Shown here one piece after another: positions 24,579 to 33,386 of a DNA stretch of 64,000 nt; the stretch's first letter is position 1; the number at the start of each line of letters is the position of its first letter. The notes under the pieces are model-generated. The model was not told the origin of the DNA and did no database searches. It saw nothing but the letters and a program-made list of their open reading frames with translations. Location: NCBI GenBank assembly GCA_964507025.1, contig CAZDOK010000009.1:81107-145106 (forward strand). The letters are read 5' to 3'. The stretch is from Amarobacter sp964507025 (GTDB taxonomy: Bacteria; Chloroflexota; Dehalococcoidia; Tepidiformales; Tepidiformaceae). The position numbers were made by a program, and so were the translations under genes.

Positions 24579-25865
24579 TTAGTAGTCCCCCGCGAGGTCG
24601 CGCTTGCCCTGCTGGCTGGCGAGGGCCGCGTGGTTCAGGATGTTGCGCGCCATCGACGACTCCTGCAGGGCAGCCCGGGCGCCGTAGACCTCCGCGCGGA
24701 GCGCATGCGCGGGCTGTGAGCCCGGGTCGGCGATGACCGCGTACTCGACCAGGTGGCAGGCCATCCGCAAATTGCCTTCGGCCTTCAACGTCGCGGCGCG
24801 CTCGAGCACCTGGTCGATACCGCCTGCCAGGGTCACCCATTCGCGCGCCTGCTCGGCCCGGGGTGCCGGCAGCAGGTTGTCCGGCTCACCGTCGTACCAG
24901 CCGCCGTACAGCCGCCAGACGTTCCGCACGAGGAACTGGGGGTCGTCGTAGACCGGGCGCAGGTAGGGCTTTTCGAGCAGGCGTCTCGGGATCTCGACCT
25001 GGTGGAGCACCCGGTCGAGCGTGCAGCCGGTATTCATGAGGGCGACCACCTGCGCCTCGATGGAGTCGAGCAGTTCGGCCGAATCGAGCAGCGCTACCTT
25101 GATCCGGTCCGCCCCGAAGATGGGCAGGCCGTGGCCCGAGAGCATGATCTCGGCCCCGAGCGCGGCCATGCGCCGGAGGGCCGCGGCCCACTCGCCGGAG
25201 TAGCGCTGGACCTTCTGCGGGTTGCCGGCGTTCGGCACGGCGTAGATGAAGAGGTCGCCCGGGGCGAGCAGCTTGCGCTCGGGGATCCAGGTCCAGGTCG
25301 CGTCCTCGGTCTCGCCGCGGGCGTGGTTGAGCTCGAAGGTGAGCTCGCCGCAGGTGAAGGTCAGGCGATCCTTATAGGTGACGTCGGCGTAGCGGTAGTG
25401 CTCCTGCCACTGGAACTGCGGGAGGTCGATGGCGAACTGGCGGCGGTTGATGGCCGTGTTCCAGCCGCGGGTGCGCTTGTAGCGGTCGAAGTGCCAGGCG
25501 AGCGCCTCGTGTCCGTAGACGAGCGGCCGGCCCCAGCCGTTCGCCTGGGCTTCCTGCTCGAATGGTCCCATGCCGAAGATGTGGTCGACGTGGTGGTGGG
25601 AAAAGACGGCCGCGCGGAGCGGGGCCTCGGGGCGCCACTTCCGCACTTCGGCGTGGAGCGCGAGGGTGTCGTTGATTGCGCCGGTATCAAGCATGACCAG
25701 GCCGTCGCCGGTATCGATGGTGTTCGCGCTGGCGATGCCCTTGTAATAGAGGAGGCCGGGAGCGATTTCCTGGCCCTCGGGCTGGCGCCAGCCAACGGGG
25801 TGGACCTCCTGGGTGGAGACTTCGCCATTCCAGATGCGTTCGGCGAGGTCGCGGATGTCTACCAT
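24579..25865 (-). CDS. MBL-fold alkylsulfatase-like hydrolase
   Basis: 428 aa. Metallo-beta-lactamase motif FSHHHVDHIFGMG (88-100) and downstream metal ligands (GETEDATW, LAPGDLF, LSGHGLPIFG) followed by an alkylsulfatase-type dimerisation domain (about 290-420, ARNILNHAALASQ near the end). Compared with SdsA1 enzymes it lacks a long signal peptide and the SCP2 lipid-binding domain. It probably hydrolyses an alkyl sulfate or related ester in the cytoplasm. ATG with GGAGG upstream. Its promoter region is shared with the fic operator array. Confidence 0.82.
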   Translation of the reverse strand: MVDIRDLAERIWNGEVSTQEVHPVGWRQPEGQEIAPGLLYYKGIASANTIDTGDGLVMLDTGAINDTLALHAEVRKWRPEAPLRAAVFSHHHVDHIFGMGPFEQEAQANGWGRPLVYGHEALAWHFDRYKRTRGWNTAINRRQFAIDLPQFQWQEHYRYADVTYKDRLTFTCGELTFELNHARGETEDATWTWIPERKLLAPGDLFIYAVPNAGNPQKVQRYSGEWAAALRRMAALGAEIMLSGHGLPIFGADRIKVALLDSAELLDSIEAQVVALMNTGCTLDRVLHQVEIPRRLLEKPYLRPVYDDPQFLVRNVWRLYGGWYDGEPDNLLPAPRAEQAREWVTLAGGIDQVLERAATLKAEGNLRMACHLVEYAVIADPGSQPAHALRAEVYGARAALQESSMARNILNHAALASQQGKRDLAGDY

Positions 25866-25899
25866 GGGGGTCCTCCGTGGGAATTGCTAAGGTGCCTAC

Positions 25900-26046
25900 A
25901 CTTTTCTAGCGGGGCGGAAGAGCGGCGCGGACTTTTCTCGTTTGGTGGTCAAGACTAGAAAAGTAATGGCGCATTCGCGTACGCTTTTCTAGCTTCGCAG
26001 AAGAACCGGCCTGACTTTTCTAGTCCTAGCCAAGAAACGAGAAAAC
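25900..26046. repeat. Duplicated operator array (six CTTTTCTAG-type boxes) upstream of fic
   Basis: Six copies of a 9-11 bp box: ACTTTTCTAG 25900-25909, ACTTTTCTCG 25931-25940, ACTAGAAAAGT (inverted) 25954-25964, CTTTTCTAG 25984-25992, ACTTTTCTAGT 26014-26024, ACGAGAAAAC (inverted) 26037-26046. Spacing is forward -31- forward -23- inverted, and this exact unit is repeated 83 bp later; intervening bases are also partly alike. The last box abuts the fic start codon. The arrangement suggests cooperative binding by a repressor, perhaps Fic itself through its C-terminal winged helix. Confidence 0.8.
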
Positions 26047-27210
26047 ATGGAGCCAGCCGACTTCCCCCGGCCTTCGGGCCGCGTGATCCTACGCCACTCC
26101 CCGGCGACAGGTAACCCGTACTGGGCGTTTGTGCCCGCACCACTTCCACCGGGCACCGAGCGCGACGCCCTCGCGGCGAACGCGGCCCTCCTTGCCGAGG
26201 CGAATCGTAAGCTCGGCCAGCTCGACGGCATAGGGCAGTTCATTCCGAATCCTGATCTGCTGATCCAGCCGTACATGCGGCGCGAGGCCGTGCTGAGTTC
26301 GCGCATCGAAGGCTTGCACACCACGCACGCCGAACTGGCAACGCTCGAGGCGATGGGGGAGCTGGAAGCCCTGTCCGATACGCGAGATGTCCACAACTAC
26401 GTAGTTGCCCTGGACTATGGTCTCAGGAATGTACCTGGGGCCGGCATCTCGCGCGGTCTCGTGCTCGAGATGCACCGCAAGCTGATGCAGGGAGCCCGCG
26501 GCGAGTCGTTCTCCACCCCCGGTGAATTCCGGACCATCCAGAACCACATTGGGAACACGCGCGAGCATGCCGATGCCCGCTTCGTGCCGCCGCCGCCCGA
26601 TGAGCTCCACGATTGCCTGGACGCCTTGTTCCTCTACGTTGCAACCGCCAAGCCCGAGACTCCGGCGCTCGTCGAGGCTGCCTGGCTGCACTACCAGTTC
26701 GAGGCGATCCACCCGTTTCTCGATGGCAACGGCCGCGTGGGACGCGCACTGTTGCCGCTGTTCCTGGCCTGGCGGCTCCAGCTGAGCCACCCGCTGCTCT
26801 ACCTGAGCCCATACTTCGAACGCGACCGCGGAGAATACTACGATCGGCTCCACGCGGTGAGCACCCGCAGCGAATGGAGCGAATGGCTTCGCTTCTTCTT
26901 CCGCGGCGTGATCGAGCAGGCCGACGAGGGGGTCGCTCTCTCGCGGCAGGTGATCGACCTCGGGGTGGACTGGCACCGCAGGCTCGATGAGCGCCGCGCA
27001 CCGCGGAGCGCTCACCGGCTGGCCGATTTGGTGCTGCAGTTCATGGCACTCGACACGCGAATGGCCGAGCGCATGCTCGCTGTCTCGACGCAAACGGCCT
27101 ACAAGGCAGTGGCCACGCTTGTGGATGCCGGGATCCTCGCTGAGATCACGGGCCGCCCGTGGGGCCGGGTCTACCTTGCACCGGAGCTCAATGAGATCTT
27201 CAGCCAGTGA
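26047..27210 (+). CDS. Fic family protein with C-terminal winged helix
   Basis: 387 aa. Fic active motif HPFLDGNGRVGR (222-233) with catalytic His222, the enzyme class that attaches AMP or related groups to proteins. N-terminal inhibitory helix motif SSRIEG (84-89, [S/T]xxxE[G/N]) indicates a class II self-inhibited enzyme. The C-terminus (about 330-385, MAERMLAVSTQTAYKAVATL, then VDAGILAEITGR) is a DNA-binding winged helix. ATG directly follows the last operator box and no good Shine-Dalgarno is visible. The target is unknown. DNA binding plus the box array suggests autoregulation. Confidence 0.92.
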   Translation: MEPADFPRPSGRVILRHSPATGNPYWAFVPAPLPPGTERDALAANAALLAEANRKLGQLDGIGQFIPNPDLLIQPYMRREAVLSSRIEGLHTTHAELATLEAMGELEALSDTRDVHNYVVALDYGLRNVPGAGISRGLVLEMHRKLMQGARGESFSTPGEFRTIQNHIGNTREHADARFVPPPPDELHDCLDALFLYVATAKPETPALVEAAWLHYQFEAIHPFLDGNGRVGRALLPLFLAWRLQLSHPLLYLSPYFERDRGEYYDRLHAVSTRSEWSEWLRFFFRGVIEQADEGVALSRQVIDLGVDWHRRLDERRAPRSAHRLADLVLQFMALDTRMAERMLAVSTQTAYKAVATLVDAGILAEITGRPWGRVYLAPELNEIFSQ

Positions 27211-27253
27211 GGCGGCCATACCGCTCAGCGACCTCAGCCGATATACACAACCT

Positions 27254-27280
27254 CCAATCCTCGCGGCGAGGATTGGATTT
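27254..27280 (+). terminator. Terminator-like hairpin after fic
   Basis: CCAATCCTCG-CGG-CGAGGATTGG is a perfect 10-bp stem with a 3-nt loop, followed by ATTTC. It lies 44 nt past the fic stop, convergent to the signal peptidase gene. A third CCAATCC copy follows at about 27294. Confidence 0.6.
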
Positions 27281-27308
27281 CTTGCCAGATTTTCCAATCC
27301 GCGGGCGG

Positions 27309-28244
27309 TTACGGCACCGGCGCCAGCTGCGGCTCCTCGTTCGGCACGCGGCCGATCTTGCTCGTCGGCCACCAGCTCGCCATCGCCTTGCCCACGATCA
27401 GCTCCTCGCTCACCGGCCCGAACACCCGGCTATCCAGGCTGTTGTTCCGGTTGTCGCCCATCACGAAGTACATGTCCGCGGGGATAGTCACCTCCGGCAG
27501 ATCGCCCCGCCAGGGCTCCTTCACGTAGGGCTCGATGAGTTCGCGCCCGTTGATGTACACCACGCCGCTGCGGATGCGGAGCCGGTCGCCCGGCAGGCCG
27601 ATGACGCGCTTGACGAGGTCGCGCTCCTGGCCGGCCACCGGGTGGTGGAGGATGACGATGTCGCCCCGTTCGGGGCCGTGGAAGACGTGGCGCTCGGCGG
27701 GGTCGCCCGGGTTCCAGAAGGGCACCCAGCGAGCGATCGCCTGCAGGTCGACCTTCGAGTACACCAGCGAGTTCACCAGCAGGAATTCCCCGTCTTCGAG
27801 GGTCGGGTCCATCGATTGGCCCTCCACGCGGTAGTGCTGCACGCTGGCGCGCACGGCCAGGAACACGAGGATGGCGAGCAGCACCGTTTCGACGATTTCG
27901 CGCAGCAGCGCCTGCCGCTGGAAACCGGCGCGGGGTGCCGCCGGCAGCTCGGCAGCGGGCACGGGCGCCGGCAAGGCCGGGGCGCCCGGCTCAAGCGGGA
28001 AGAAGGCCCCGGGGAGGGCCGATTCCGAACGCCCCTGCGCGCCGTGCTGGGGCGCCCAGCGGCGCATGTCGCGCAAGATCCGTGCCGTTGCCGGGTCGCC
28101 ACCGTCGTCGTTCACGGGTTCGGGGGTGTCCTCCGCCAGCCAGATGCCCTCGGGGTCGCCCTGATCGACCGGCTCGCCGGGCATGGCCGGGCGCGGACCA
28201 TGGGGCCACTCCAAACGCCGGTGGGGCCCCGGCGTGGGGCTCAT
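27309..28244 (-). CDS. lepB: Signal peptidase I
   Basis: About 311 aa. A long Pro-rich cytoplasmic N-terminus (1-108), one membrane anchor (about 116-134), then S26 catalytic boxes: GQSMDPTL (Ser144), ERDLVKRVIGLPGD (Lys212) and MGDNRNNSLDSR. It removes signal peptides from exported proteins, of which this window encodes many. ATG 28244 is favoured by CCTAAT six nt upstream; ATG 28262 is in frame. The N-terminal extension is unusual for the family. Confidence 0.92.
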   Translation of the reverse strand: MSPTPGPHRRLEWPHGPRPAMPGEPVDQGDPEGIWLAEDTPEPVNDDGGDPATARILRDMRRWAPQHGAQGRSESALPGAFFPLEPGAPALPAPVPAAELPAAPRAGFQRQALLREIVETVLLAILVFLAVRASVQHYRVEGQSMDPTLEDGEFLLVNSLVYSKVDLQAIARWVPFWNPGDPAERHVFHGPERGDIVILHHPVAGQERDLVKRVIGLPGDRLRIRSGVVYINGRELIEPYVKEPWRGDLPEVTIPADMYFVMGDNRNNSLDSRVFGPVSEELIVGKAMASWWPTSKIGRVPNEEPQLAPVP

Positions 28245-28349
28245 CGCCTGATTAGGCCACATGCGTGGGGCTGCGGCCAGTGCAGGTTGATAATCGGTTA
28301 TCAGGCAGCATTATCTTCTAAATCGGCTGCCACCGTGCCGGCCAACACA

Positions 28350-29201
28350 TCAGCCCTGTTCCAGCCACTGATTGAAGCGCGGTTCGCGACGCTCGCGGAA
28401 GGCGGCCACACCCTCGCGGGCATCGGGGTGATGGTCGCTGATGGCGGTCTTGGCGGCGATGTCATCGAGCGCGTGCGCCCAAGGCATCTCGGCCGCGTTG
28501 TAGATGGTGCGCTTCAGGAGGCGCATGGCGACTTGCGGCCCGTTCGCCAGCTCGGTCGCGAGCGCCATCGTCCGGTCGGCCAGGGCGGCATGGTCGACCA
28601 CTTCGTGGACGAGCCCGAGCGCGAGCGCCTCGTCGGCGGTGACGATCCGCTTGTGCATGAGGAAGTCCATCGTCTTCGCCACGCCCATGAGTTGGACGAG
28701 GAGGTACTGGCCGCCTTCGTCCGGGAGGAGGCCGAAGCGCAGGGTCGCGCTCCCGAGCCGGGCCTCGCGCGAGGCGATGCGGAAGTCGCAGGCGAGAGCG
28801 AGCGACAGCCCGGTCTGGATGGCGATGCCGTTGATGGCCGCGATGCTGAGCTTGTCGAGGTTGCGCACCGCCGAATTCAGCGTCTGTGAAAGGACGCGCA
28901 GGCCCTCGTAGGTGCCGATCGCTTCGCGGTGGCCGGGGTAGATGTCCGGGACGAGCTGCGTGCCCGGCGGCAGCGGCCGCCCGGTGATGTCGTCGCCCGC
29001 GCTGAAGGCCCGGCCGCTGCCCGTGAACACCACCACGCGCACGCGGTCATCCATCTGGGCCTGGGTGAGTTGTTCGATGAGGTCGCGCTTGATCGCCTGG
29101 GTCAGCCCGTTGAGGCGCTCCGGCTGGTTGAAGGTGATAACGGCGATGCCCGGCTCGCGCAGTTCGGTAACGAACCCGCGAAAGCTGCCTTCCTGGAACA
29201 T
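28350..29201 (-). CDS. Enoyl-CoA hydratase/isomerase family protein
   Basis: 283 aa crotonase. Oxyanion-hole segments GSGRAFSAGDDITG and INGIAIQTGLSLALACDF, and LPDEGGQYLLVQLMG with a Glu at the catalytic position. C-terminal trimerisation helices end MPWAHALDDIA to EPRFNQWLEQG. The substrate is unknown; fatty acid or aromatic degradation is likely. ATG with CGGGAGG upstream and TACAAT as -10. Confidence 0.88.
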   Translation of the reverse strand: MFQEGSFRGFVTELREPGIAVITFNQPERLNGLTQAIKRDLIEQLTQAQMDDRVRVVVFTGSGRAFSAGDDITGRPLPPGTQLVPDIYPGHREAIGTYEGLRVLSQTLNSAVRNLDKLSIAAINGIAIQTGLSLALACDFRIASREARLGSATLRFGLLPDEGGQYLLVQLMGVAKTMDFLMHKRIVTADEALALGLVHEVVDHAALADRTMALATELANGPQVAMRLLKRTIYNAAEMPWAHALDDIAAKTAISDHHPDAREGVAAFRERREPRFNQWLEQG

Positions 29202-29406
29202 GGGGGCCTCCCGGCGGTGGATGGCGGGATTGTAGAGGAAGCGCGAAGGACGAATTGAGAAGCGCGAGGTGCGGGGAGTCGCCAGGCCACGGAGCGCACA
29301 CGAGCGTCGACGAGAATCACGTGCTCATTCGAGGGTCCACCACCTCACGGAATCTCGCGCGCAACGCGGATCCCCGCGGACTTCGTCCTTCGCCCTTCGG
29401 ACTTTC

Positions 29407-30708
29407 CTAGCGTCCGGCGTGGCCGCCCGCTTCGGCCCGCCGCTCCGTCATGTGTGCGCGCGCCTGGCGGTCCGTGGCAACGGCATCGCTCCGGCCGAAG
29501 AGCTGCAGCAGAGCCACCAGCGACATCACCGCCACGCCCAGGAGCACCATCGTCTGCTGGATGCCGATGTGGTCGGCCAGGATGCCGATAGGCAGGGCCG
29601 CCAGGCCGAACATGCTCCAGCTGAGCATCGAGATCGACTGCACCCGGCCGTGGTAGGCAGCGTCGGTGCTCGACATCGTGAGCGAGTTGTTGACGCCCTG
29701 GAAGCCGCTTGCAAGGGCTCCGACCGCGACCATCGCGACCAAACCGAGGGTAAAGCTCGGGGCCATGCCGAGGCCGACCAGCGCGAGCCCGAAGACCACC
29801 GCCAGCACGGGTTGCGCGACCCACGCCTTCTTGCTGCTCGCGTAGGTCGCGACGAAGACGGTAGCCACCACGGCGCCGACCGCACCGGCCGATTGCAGCA
29901 TGCCCAGGCCGCCCGAGCCCACGCCATACACGTCCTTCGCCACCGAAGGCAGGAACGACTGGTACGGGAAGCCAATCATGATGACCGCGAACGAGGTGAG
30001 GATGAGCAGCAGGATGGATGGCCGCTTTCCCACGTAACGCACGCCGTCGGCCAGGTCGGCCAGCGGCGACGCCGGCGTTTCGCGCGGGCTGGGATTGCCC
30101 GGGGGCAGCCGGAGCAGCGTGAACATCGCGATGAAGAACCCGGCCGTGGTCATGAAGTACACGCCGCCGGTGCCGATGAAGGCGACCGCGATGAAGGCGC
30201 CGGCCAGCGAGGGGCCGATGACCCTCGTGCTGTTCATGCTCAGCTGCTGGAGGACTACGGCGTTGCCGATGGAGTCGCGGCCGACGAGGTCACCGATGAA
30301 CGCCTGCCGGGCCGGGCCGACGAATGCGAAGCCGCCGCCCTGAACCACGCCGGCGACGATGAGCATCCAGTATTCGAGCTGGCCGAGCTCGATCATCACG
30401 GCGACCCAGGCCGAGTTGAGGGCGATGATGCCCTGGCAGACGAAGAGGAGGTTGCGTTTCGGCAGCCGGTCGGCGAGTACGCCACCCCAGAGGCCGAGCA
30501 GGAGCTGGGGCACGCCGAATGCGAGCATCACGCCGCCGAGGGCGCTGTTCTTGCCGGTCAAGTCGTAGGCGAGGTAGCCGCGAGCCACCACCTGCATCTG
30601 CATCCCGAGGAACGAGAAGAGCGTCCCGATCCAGAGCAGGCGGAACTGGCTGTTCTCCAGCGCGTAAAACGTTCGACGGAACCAGCCGACCAGTGCCTTT
30701 ACCCTCAC
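29407..30708 (-). CDS. MFS transporter (EntS-like)
   Basis: 433 aa, 12 membrane segments. MFS motif GGVLADRLPKRNLLF in the first half and a charged loop before TM7 (PPGNPSPRETPASPL). The pattern (SMNSTRVIGPSLAGAFIAVA) is that of the EntS/multidrug efflux branch. GTG 30708 is the best start, since longer in-frame sequence is Pro/Arg-rich and unlike a permease. TAGGCT upstream is a possible -10. The substrate is not predictable. Confidence 0.85.
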   Translation of the reverse strand: MRVKALVGWFRRTFYALENSQFRLLWIGTLFSFLGMQMQVVARGYLAYDLTGKNSALGGVMLAFGVPQLLLGLWGGVLADRLPKRNLLFVCQGIIALNSAWVAVMIELGQLEYWMLIVAGVVQGGGFAFVGPARQAFIGDLVGRDSIGNAVVLQQLSMNSTRVIGPSLAGAFIAVAFIGTGGVYFMTTAGFFIAMFTLLRLPPGNPSPRETPASPLADLADGVRYVGKRPSILLLILTSFAVIMIGFPYQSFLPSVAKDVYGVGSGGLGMLQSAGAVGAVVATVFVATYASSKKAWVAQPVLAVVFGLALVGLGMAPSFTLGLVAMVAVGALASGFQGVNNSLTMSSTDAAYHGRVQSISMLSWSMFGLAALPIGILADHIGIQQTMVLLGVAVMSLVALLQLFGRSDAVATDRQARAHMTERRAEAGGHAGR

Positions 30709-30900
30709 GTTAGGGTTGTCGTTCGAGCCTAACACAGCCGCCTGACCAGAGATACCGGGGGAGCACGCTTGCGGGGCCGTTGGGCCCCCTCCGGCCGATG
30801 GCCACCGCCGGGCCTGGGGAAGGGCACGGGTTTTCCCCGATTTTTCGTCGGACCTGACCTCCGGGAGCTCCGCGACACGAGTCCAGCAGGGCCGAATTCG

Positions 30901-30929
30901 TTTACGTGGTGTTGCAATTCTGTATACAG
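30901..30929 (+). promoter_or_regulatory. Promoter with CTGTATACAG palindrome
   Basis: TTTACG (30901-30906) and TATACA (30923-30928) at 16-nt spacing form a plausible promoter for the secreted protein gene. The -10 lies inside the perfect 10-bp palindrome CTGTATACAG (30920-30929), which could be an operator. Confidence 0.45.
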
Positions 30930-30967
30930 TGGGGTTACAACGGTGGCAGCATTCCGTGTGAGGGGGC

Positions 30968-31642
30968 ATGATCGCGCGGATGACAGGCAGGGCGCCCTTA
31001 CTGCTGGCCTCGTTCCTGTTCGGCGTCGGCGTGACCGGGCTGGTGATCACCACCGCTGAACGCGCCGAGTGGGGGCCGTTCCAGCCCCACACGCCCACGC
31101 CCGAGGCGCGCGTCATCGTGGTGGATGTTCGCCCCCAGATTACGCCTCCGCCGCTGCACGAACTCTTCACCAGCTACCCGGCGGAGGTCGCGGTCGAGAC
31201 CGCCGCGCAGGTGCAGGCGCCTGCTTCCGAACCGTCCGCGCCCGAACCCACGCCGACGCCGGTCACGCCGCTGCGCGTCTATGGGATCGCCTCGGACGAT
31301 GCGGGCGTCTCGGCGGCCGGCACCACCGCCACGCCCCCGCCGCCGATCCGCATCATCAACATCGCGACCGACGTGGAACCTGAGCCAACGGCGGAAGCGA
31401 CCGCCCCCGAGGCGACCCCGGCGGAGCAGTCGGAACAGCAGCCGCAATCGGGCTGCGCTGGTGCCGCCTGTGCTGGTGGAGCGGCCCCGGGTAGCGAGGA
31501 ATCGGCCCCGCCCACGCTGATGGCCGGCAATAGCGGCCACGAGATCCCGGGCAACGCCCAGGGCCTGCAGCGCCGGGCCGACCCGGGCAGCGCCGATCCC
31601 CCCGGCCCGGCTTCAGGGAACCGGGGACGGGCCGGCCGCTGA
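30968..31642 (+). CDS. Secreted Pro/Ala/Thr-rich protein, possibly frameshifted at its C-terminus
   Basis: 224 aa. One N-terminal membrane segment (about 9-27), then a low-complexity extracytoplasmic region rich in Pro, Thr, Ala and Glu with two short paralogous stretches (ITPPPLHELFTSYPAE region; PPPPIRIINIATDVEPEPTA) and a Cys pair (SGCAGAACAGG). ATG with GAGGGGG upstream. Adding one G to the GGGG run at 31623-31626 would extend the protein by about 65 residues with Cys-rich sequence (TCTPTCQQTASG, DGQDCDC), so the true C-terminus is uncertain. Function unknown. Confidence 0.65.
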   Translation: MIARMTGRAPLLLASFLFGVGVTGLVITTAERAEWGPFQPHTPTPEARVIVVDVRPQITPPPLHELFTSYPAEVAVETAAQVQAPASEPSAPEPTPTPVTPLRVYGIASDDAGVSAAGTTATPPPPIRIINIATDVEPEPTAEATAPEATPAEQSEQQPQSGCAGAACAGGAAPGSEESAPPTLMAGNSGHEIPGNAQGLQRRADPGSADPPGPASGNRGRAGR

Positions 31643-31873
31643 CGCCCGCCGGCCCGCTCGATCCCGCTCAGGGCGCGACCTGTACCCCGACCTGCCAGCA
31701 GACCGCGAGCGGCTCCCTGCCCGATGGCCAAGATTGCGATTGCACTTCGGCGCCCGGAGGAGGGCTGAACGCGAGGTGGGACCCTTGGCGGACGGCGCGG
31801 GAAAGCGTGGCCCCTGCGTGAAGTGTGAATCCGGCCCTACTCTGTAGGGAGTGCGGAGCCCCACGCTATTTTC

Positions 31874-32479
31874 ATGTACACACCGCCGCATAACCGGAAT
31901 GACGATCCGGCCGCCCTGCTCGCGTTCATGCAGCGCTACCCGTTCGGCACGCTGGTCACCTGGGGAGCGAGCGGGCTGGTGGCGAGCCACCTGCCCCTCA
32001 ACGCCTCGTTCACGGGCGAGCGCTTCGTCATCACGAGCCACATGGCGAAGGCGAACGGGCAGTGGCGGGAGTTCGGCTACGGCGAGGTGCTGGCCATCTT
32101 CGCCGAACCGCACGCCTACATCTCACCGGCGCACTACCCGCCCGGGACGTGGGTACCCACCTGGAATTACATCGCGGTGCACGCCCATGGACGCGCGCGG
32201 CTCATCGAGGACCGGGAGGGCAAGCTCGCCATCCTTCGCGACACAATCGCGACAACCGAGCCCGCTTTCCAGGCCAGCTTCGAGCGCTACGCCGGCGAGT
32301 GGCTGGATGCGAAGTTGAAGGGCATCGTGGCGTTTTCCCTGGATGTTTCGCGCATCGAAGGCCGATGGAAGCTGAGCCAGGACCGCGATGCCGAGACCCG
32401 CGAGCGCATCAGCGCGGCGCTGGAATCGGCGGGCGGCCCGGCGGCGGACCTGGCGGCCTACACCCGGGGGACGGCGTAG
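31874..32479 (+). CDS. paiB: PaiB-like FMN-binding negative transcriptional regulator
   Basis: 201 aa split-barrel protein of the PaiB family: MYTPPHNRNDD at the N-terminus, RYPFGTLVTWGASGLVASHL, SHMAKANGQWREF and AHYPPGTWVPTWNYIAVH are its hallmark segments. In Bacillus the relative represses sporulation and protease genes; in most bacteria its role is unknown. The 231 bp upstream hold no other ORF except the possible extension of the preceding gene. Confidence 0.9.
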   Translation: MYTPPHNRNDDPAALLAFMQRYPFGTLVTWGASGLVASHLPLNASFTGERFVITSHMAKANGQWREFGYGEVLAIFAEPHAYISPAHYPPGTWVPTWNYIAVHAHGRARLIEDREGKLAILRDTIATTEPAFQASFERYAGEWLDAKLKGIVAFSLDVSRIEGRWKLSQDRDAETRERISAALESAGGPAADLAAYTRGTA

Positions 32480-32527
32480 CGGCGACTCCGAACCGCCTGG
32501 GCGCCATGGCCGCCAAGAGAGCAGTGG

Positions 32528-33238
32528 TCAGGATTGTGTCGTAAGTGGGGAACTCCACGACACTTGCCGACCACCGAGATGGTTCCCGGGCATTGATGGG
32601 GTGGGCCAGTTGGAGTCCGGCCTCCAGGCGGCCCAGTCGTCCGCAAACGGCGGTTGGCCTCTCCCGATTTGCCCGATCAGGCCGTCCGCCTCGATCCGGG
32701 CGCGGTCGGCTATCGGCTGTGAGATGACGCCGAGGGCAACCGAACGCTCCAGGTCGTCGATATCCTTCCAGCGCCAGGTCCGGTCGGGCGCAACCACGAT
32801 GTCGAGCTGGAGATCGCGCACGTGGAACCCATCGCCGGTGCGGACGAACGGCTCCTGCAGGTTCACGTACCAGCCAAGGAACTCCCAATCAGGGCTCCAC
32901 CGAACCCATGTAGCCTGCCAGTCGGCGGGCCTCATGAGGAAAACGGCGTTCCACCGCGACCAAGTGCTGTCGACCAACTCCCATTCGCCCGGCCGCCACG
33001 GTTTGGGCCGGTCCCGCTGAACCGGAAGGCTCAGCTTCGTCGGAGTCCCCGCCGGCAACCACAGAATGACAATGTCCGGAGAGTCTTCAACCACGACCAG
33101 CGGCTTCACGTCGCAGATCACCGGCGGACCGCTGGCTCCGCTCTCATCAACGAACGCCTGCTGGTGGAGGACGACAGTCCCGGACGCGAAGTGACCGTCC
33201 ACGCCTTCATCGTACGCCGGGCAAGGACCGTCGGGCAT
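32528..33238 (-). CDS. DUF402 domain protein
   Basis: 236 aa soluble protein. DUF402-like beta-barrel pattern: WYVNLQEPFVRTGDGFHVRD, DLQLDIVVAPDRTWRWKD and DDLERSVALGVIS. Relatives include FomD and nucleoside-diphosphatase-like proteins. Specific activity here is unknown. Convergent with paiB (48 nt). Confidence 0.75.
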   Translation of the reverse strand: MPDGPCPAYDEGVDGHFASGTVVLHQQAFVDESGASGPPVICDVKPLVVVEDSPDIVILWLPAGTPTKLSLPVQRDRPKPWRPGEWELVDSTWSRWNAVFLMRPADWQATWVRWSPDWEFLGWYVNLQEPFVRTGDGFHVRDLQLDIVVAPDRTWRWKDIDDLERSVALGVISQPIADRARIEADGLIGQIGRGQPPFADDWAAWRPDSNWPTPSMPGNHLGGRQVSWSSPLTTQS

Positions 33239-33386
33239 CGCCGGGCGTCACAGGTGCGCGCGAGCAAGCGCGGGGATGCGGGCTCGCAACTCACACCTCA
33301 TCCCTCATCCCTCGATCTGCTACCCTCTTGGGCGCAGACCGAACCGCGTTCGGAATTCCACGACTACACGAAACCAGGAGGCGTTC

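Noticed and set aside
25900..26046. CRISPR array
   Set aside because: The repeats are 9-11 bp, occur in both orientations and are unevenly spaced. No cas genes are present.
30920..30929. CTGTATACAG as a LexA box
   Set aside because: E. coli type needs CTGT-N8-ACAG and Gram-positive type CGAAC-N4-GTTCG. Spacing is wrong here, so it is kept only as an unassigned palindrome.
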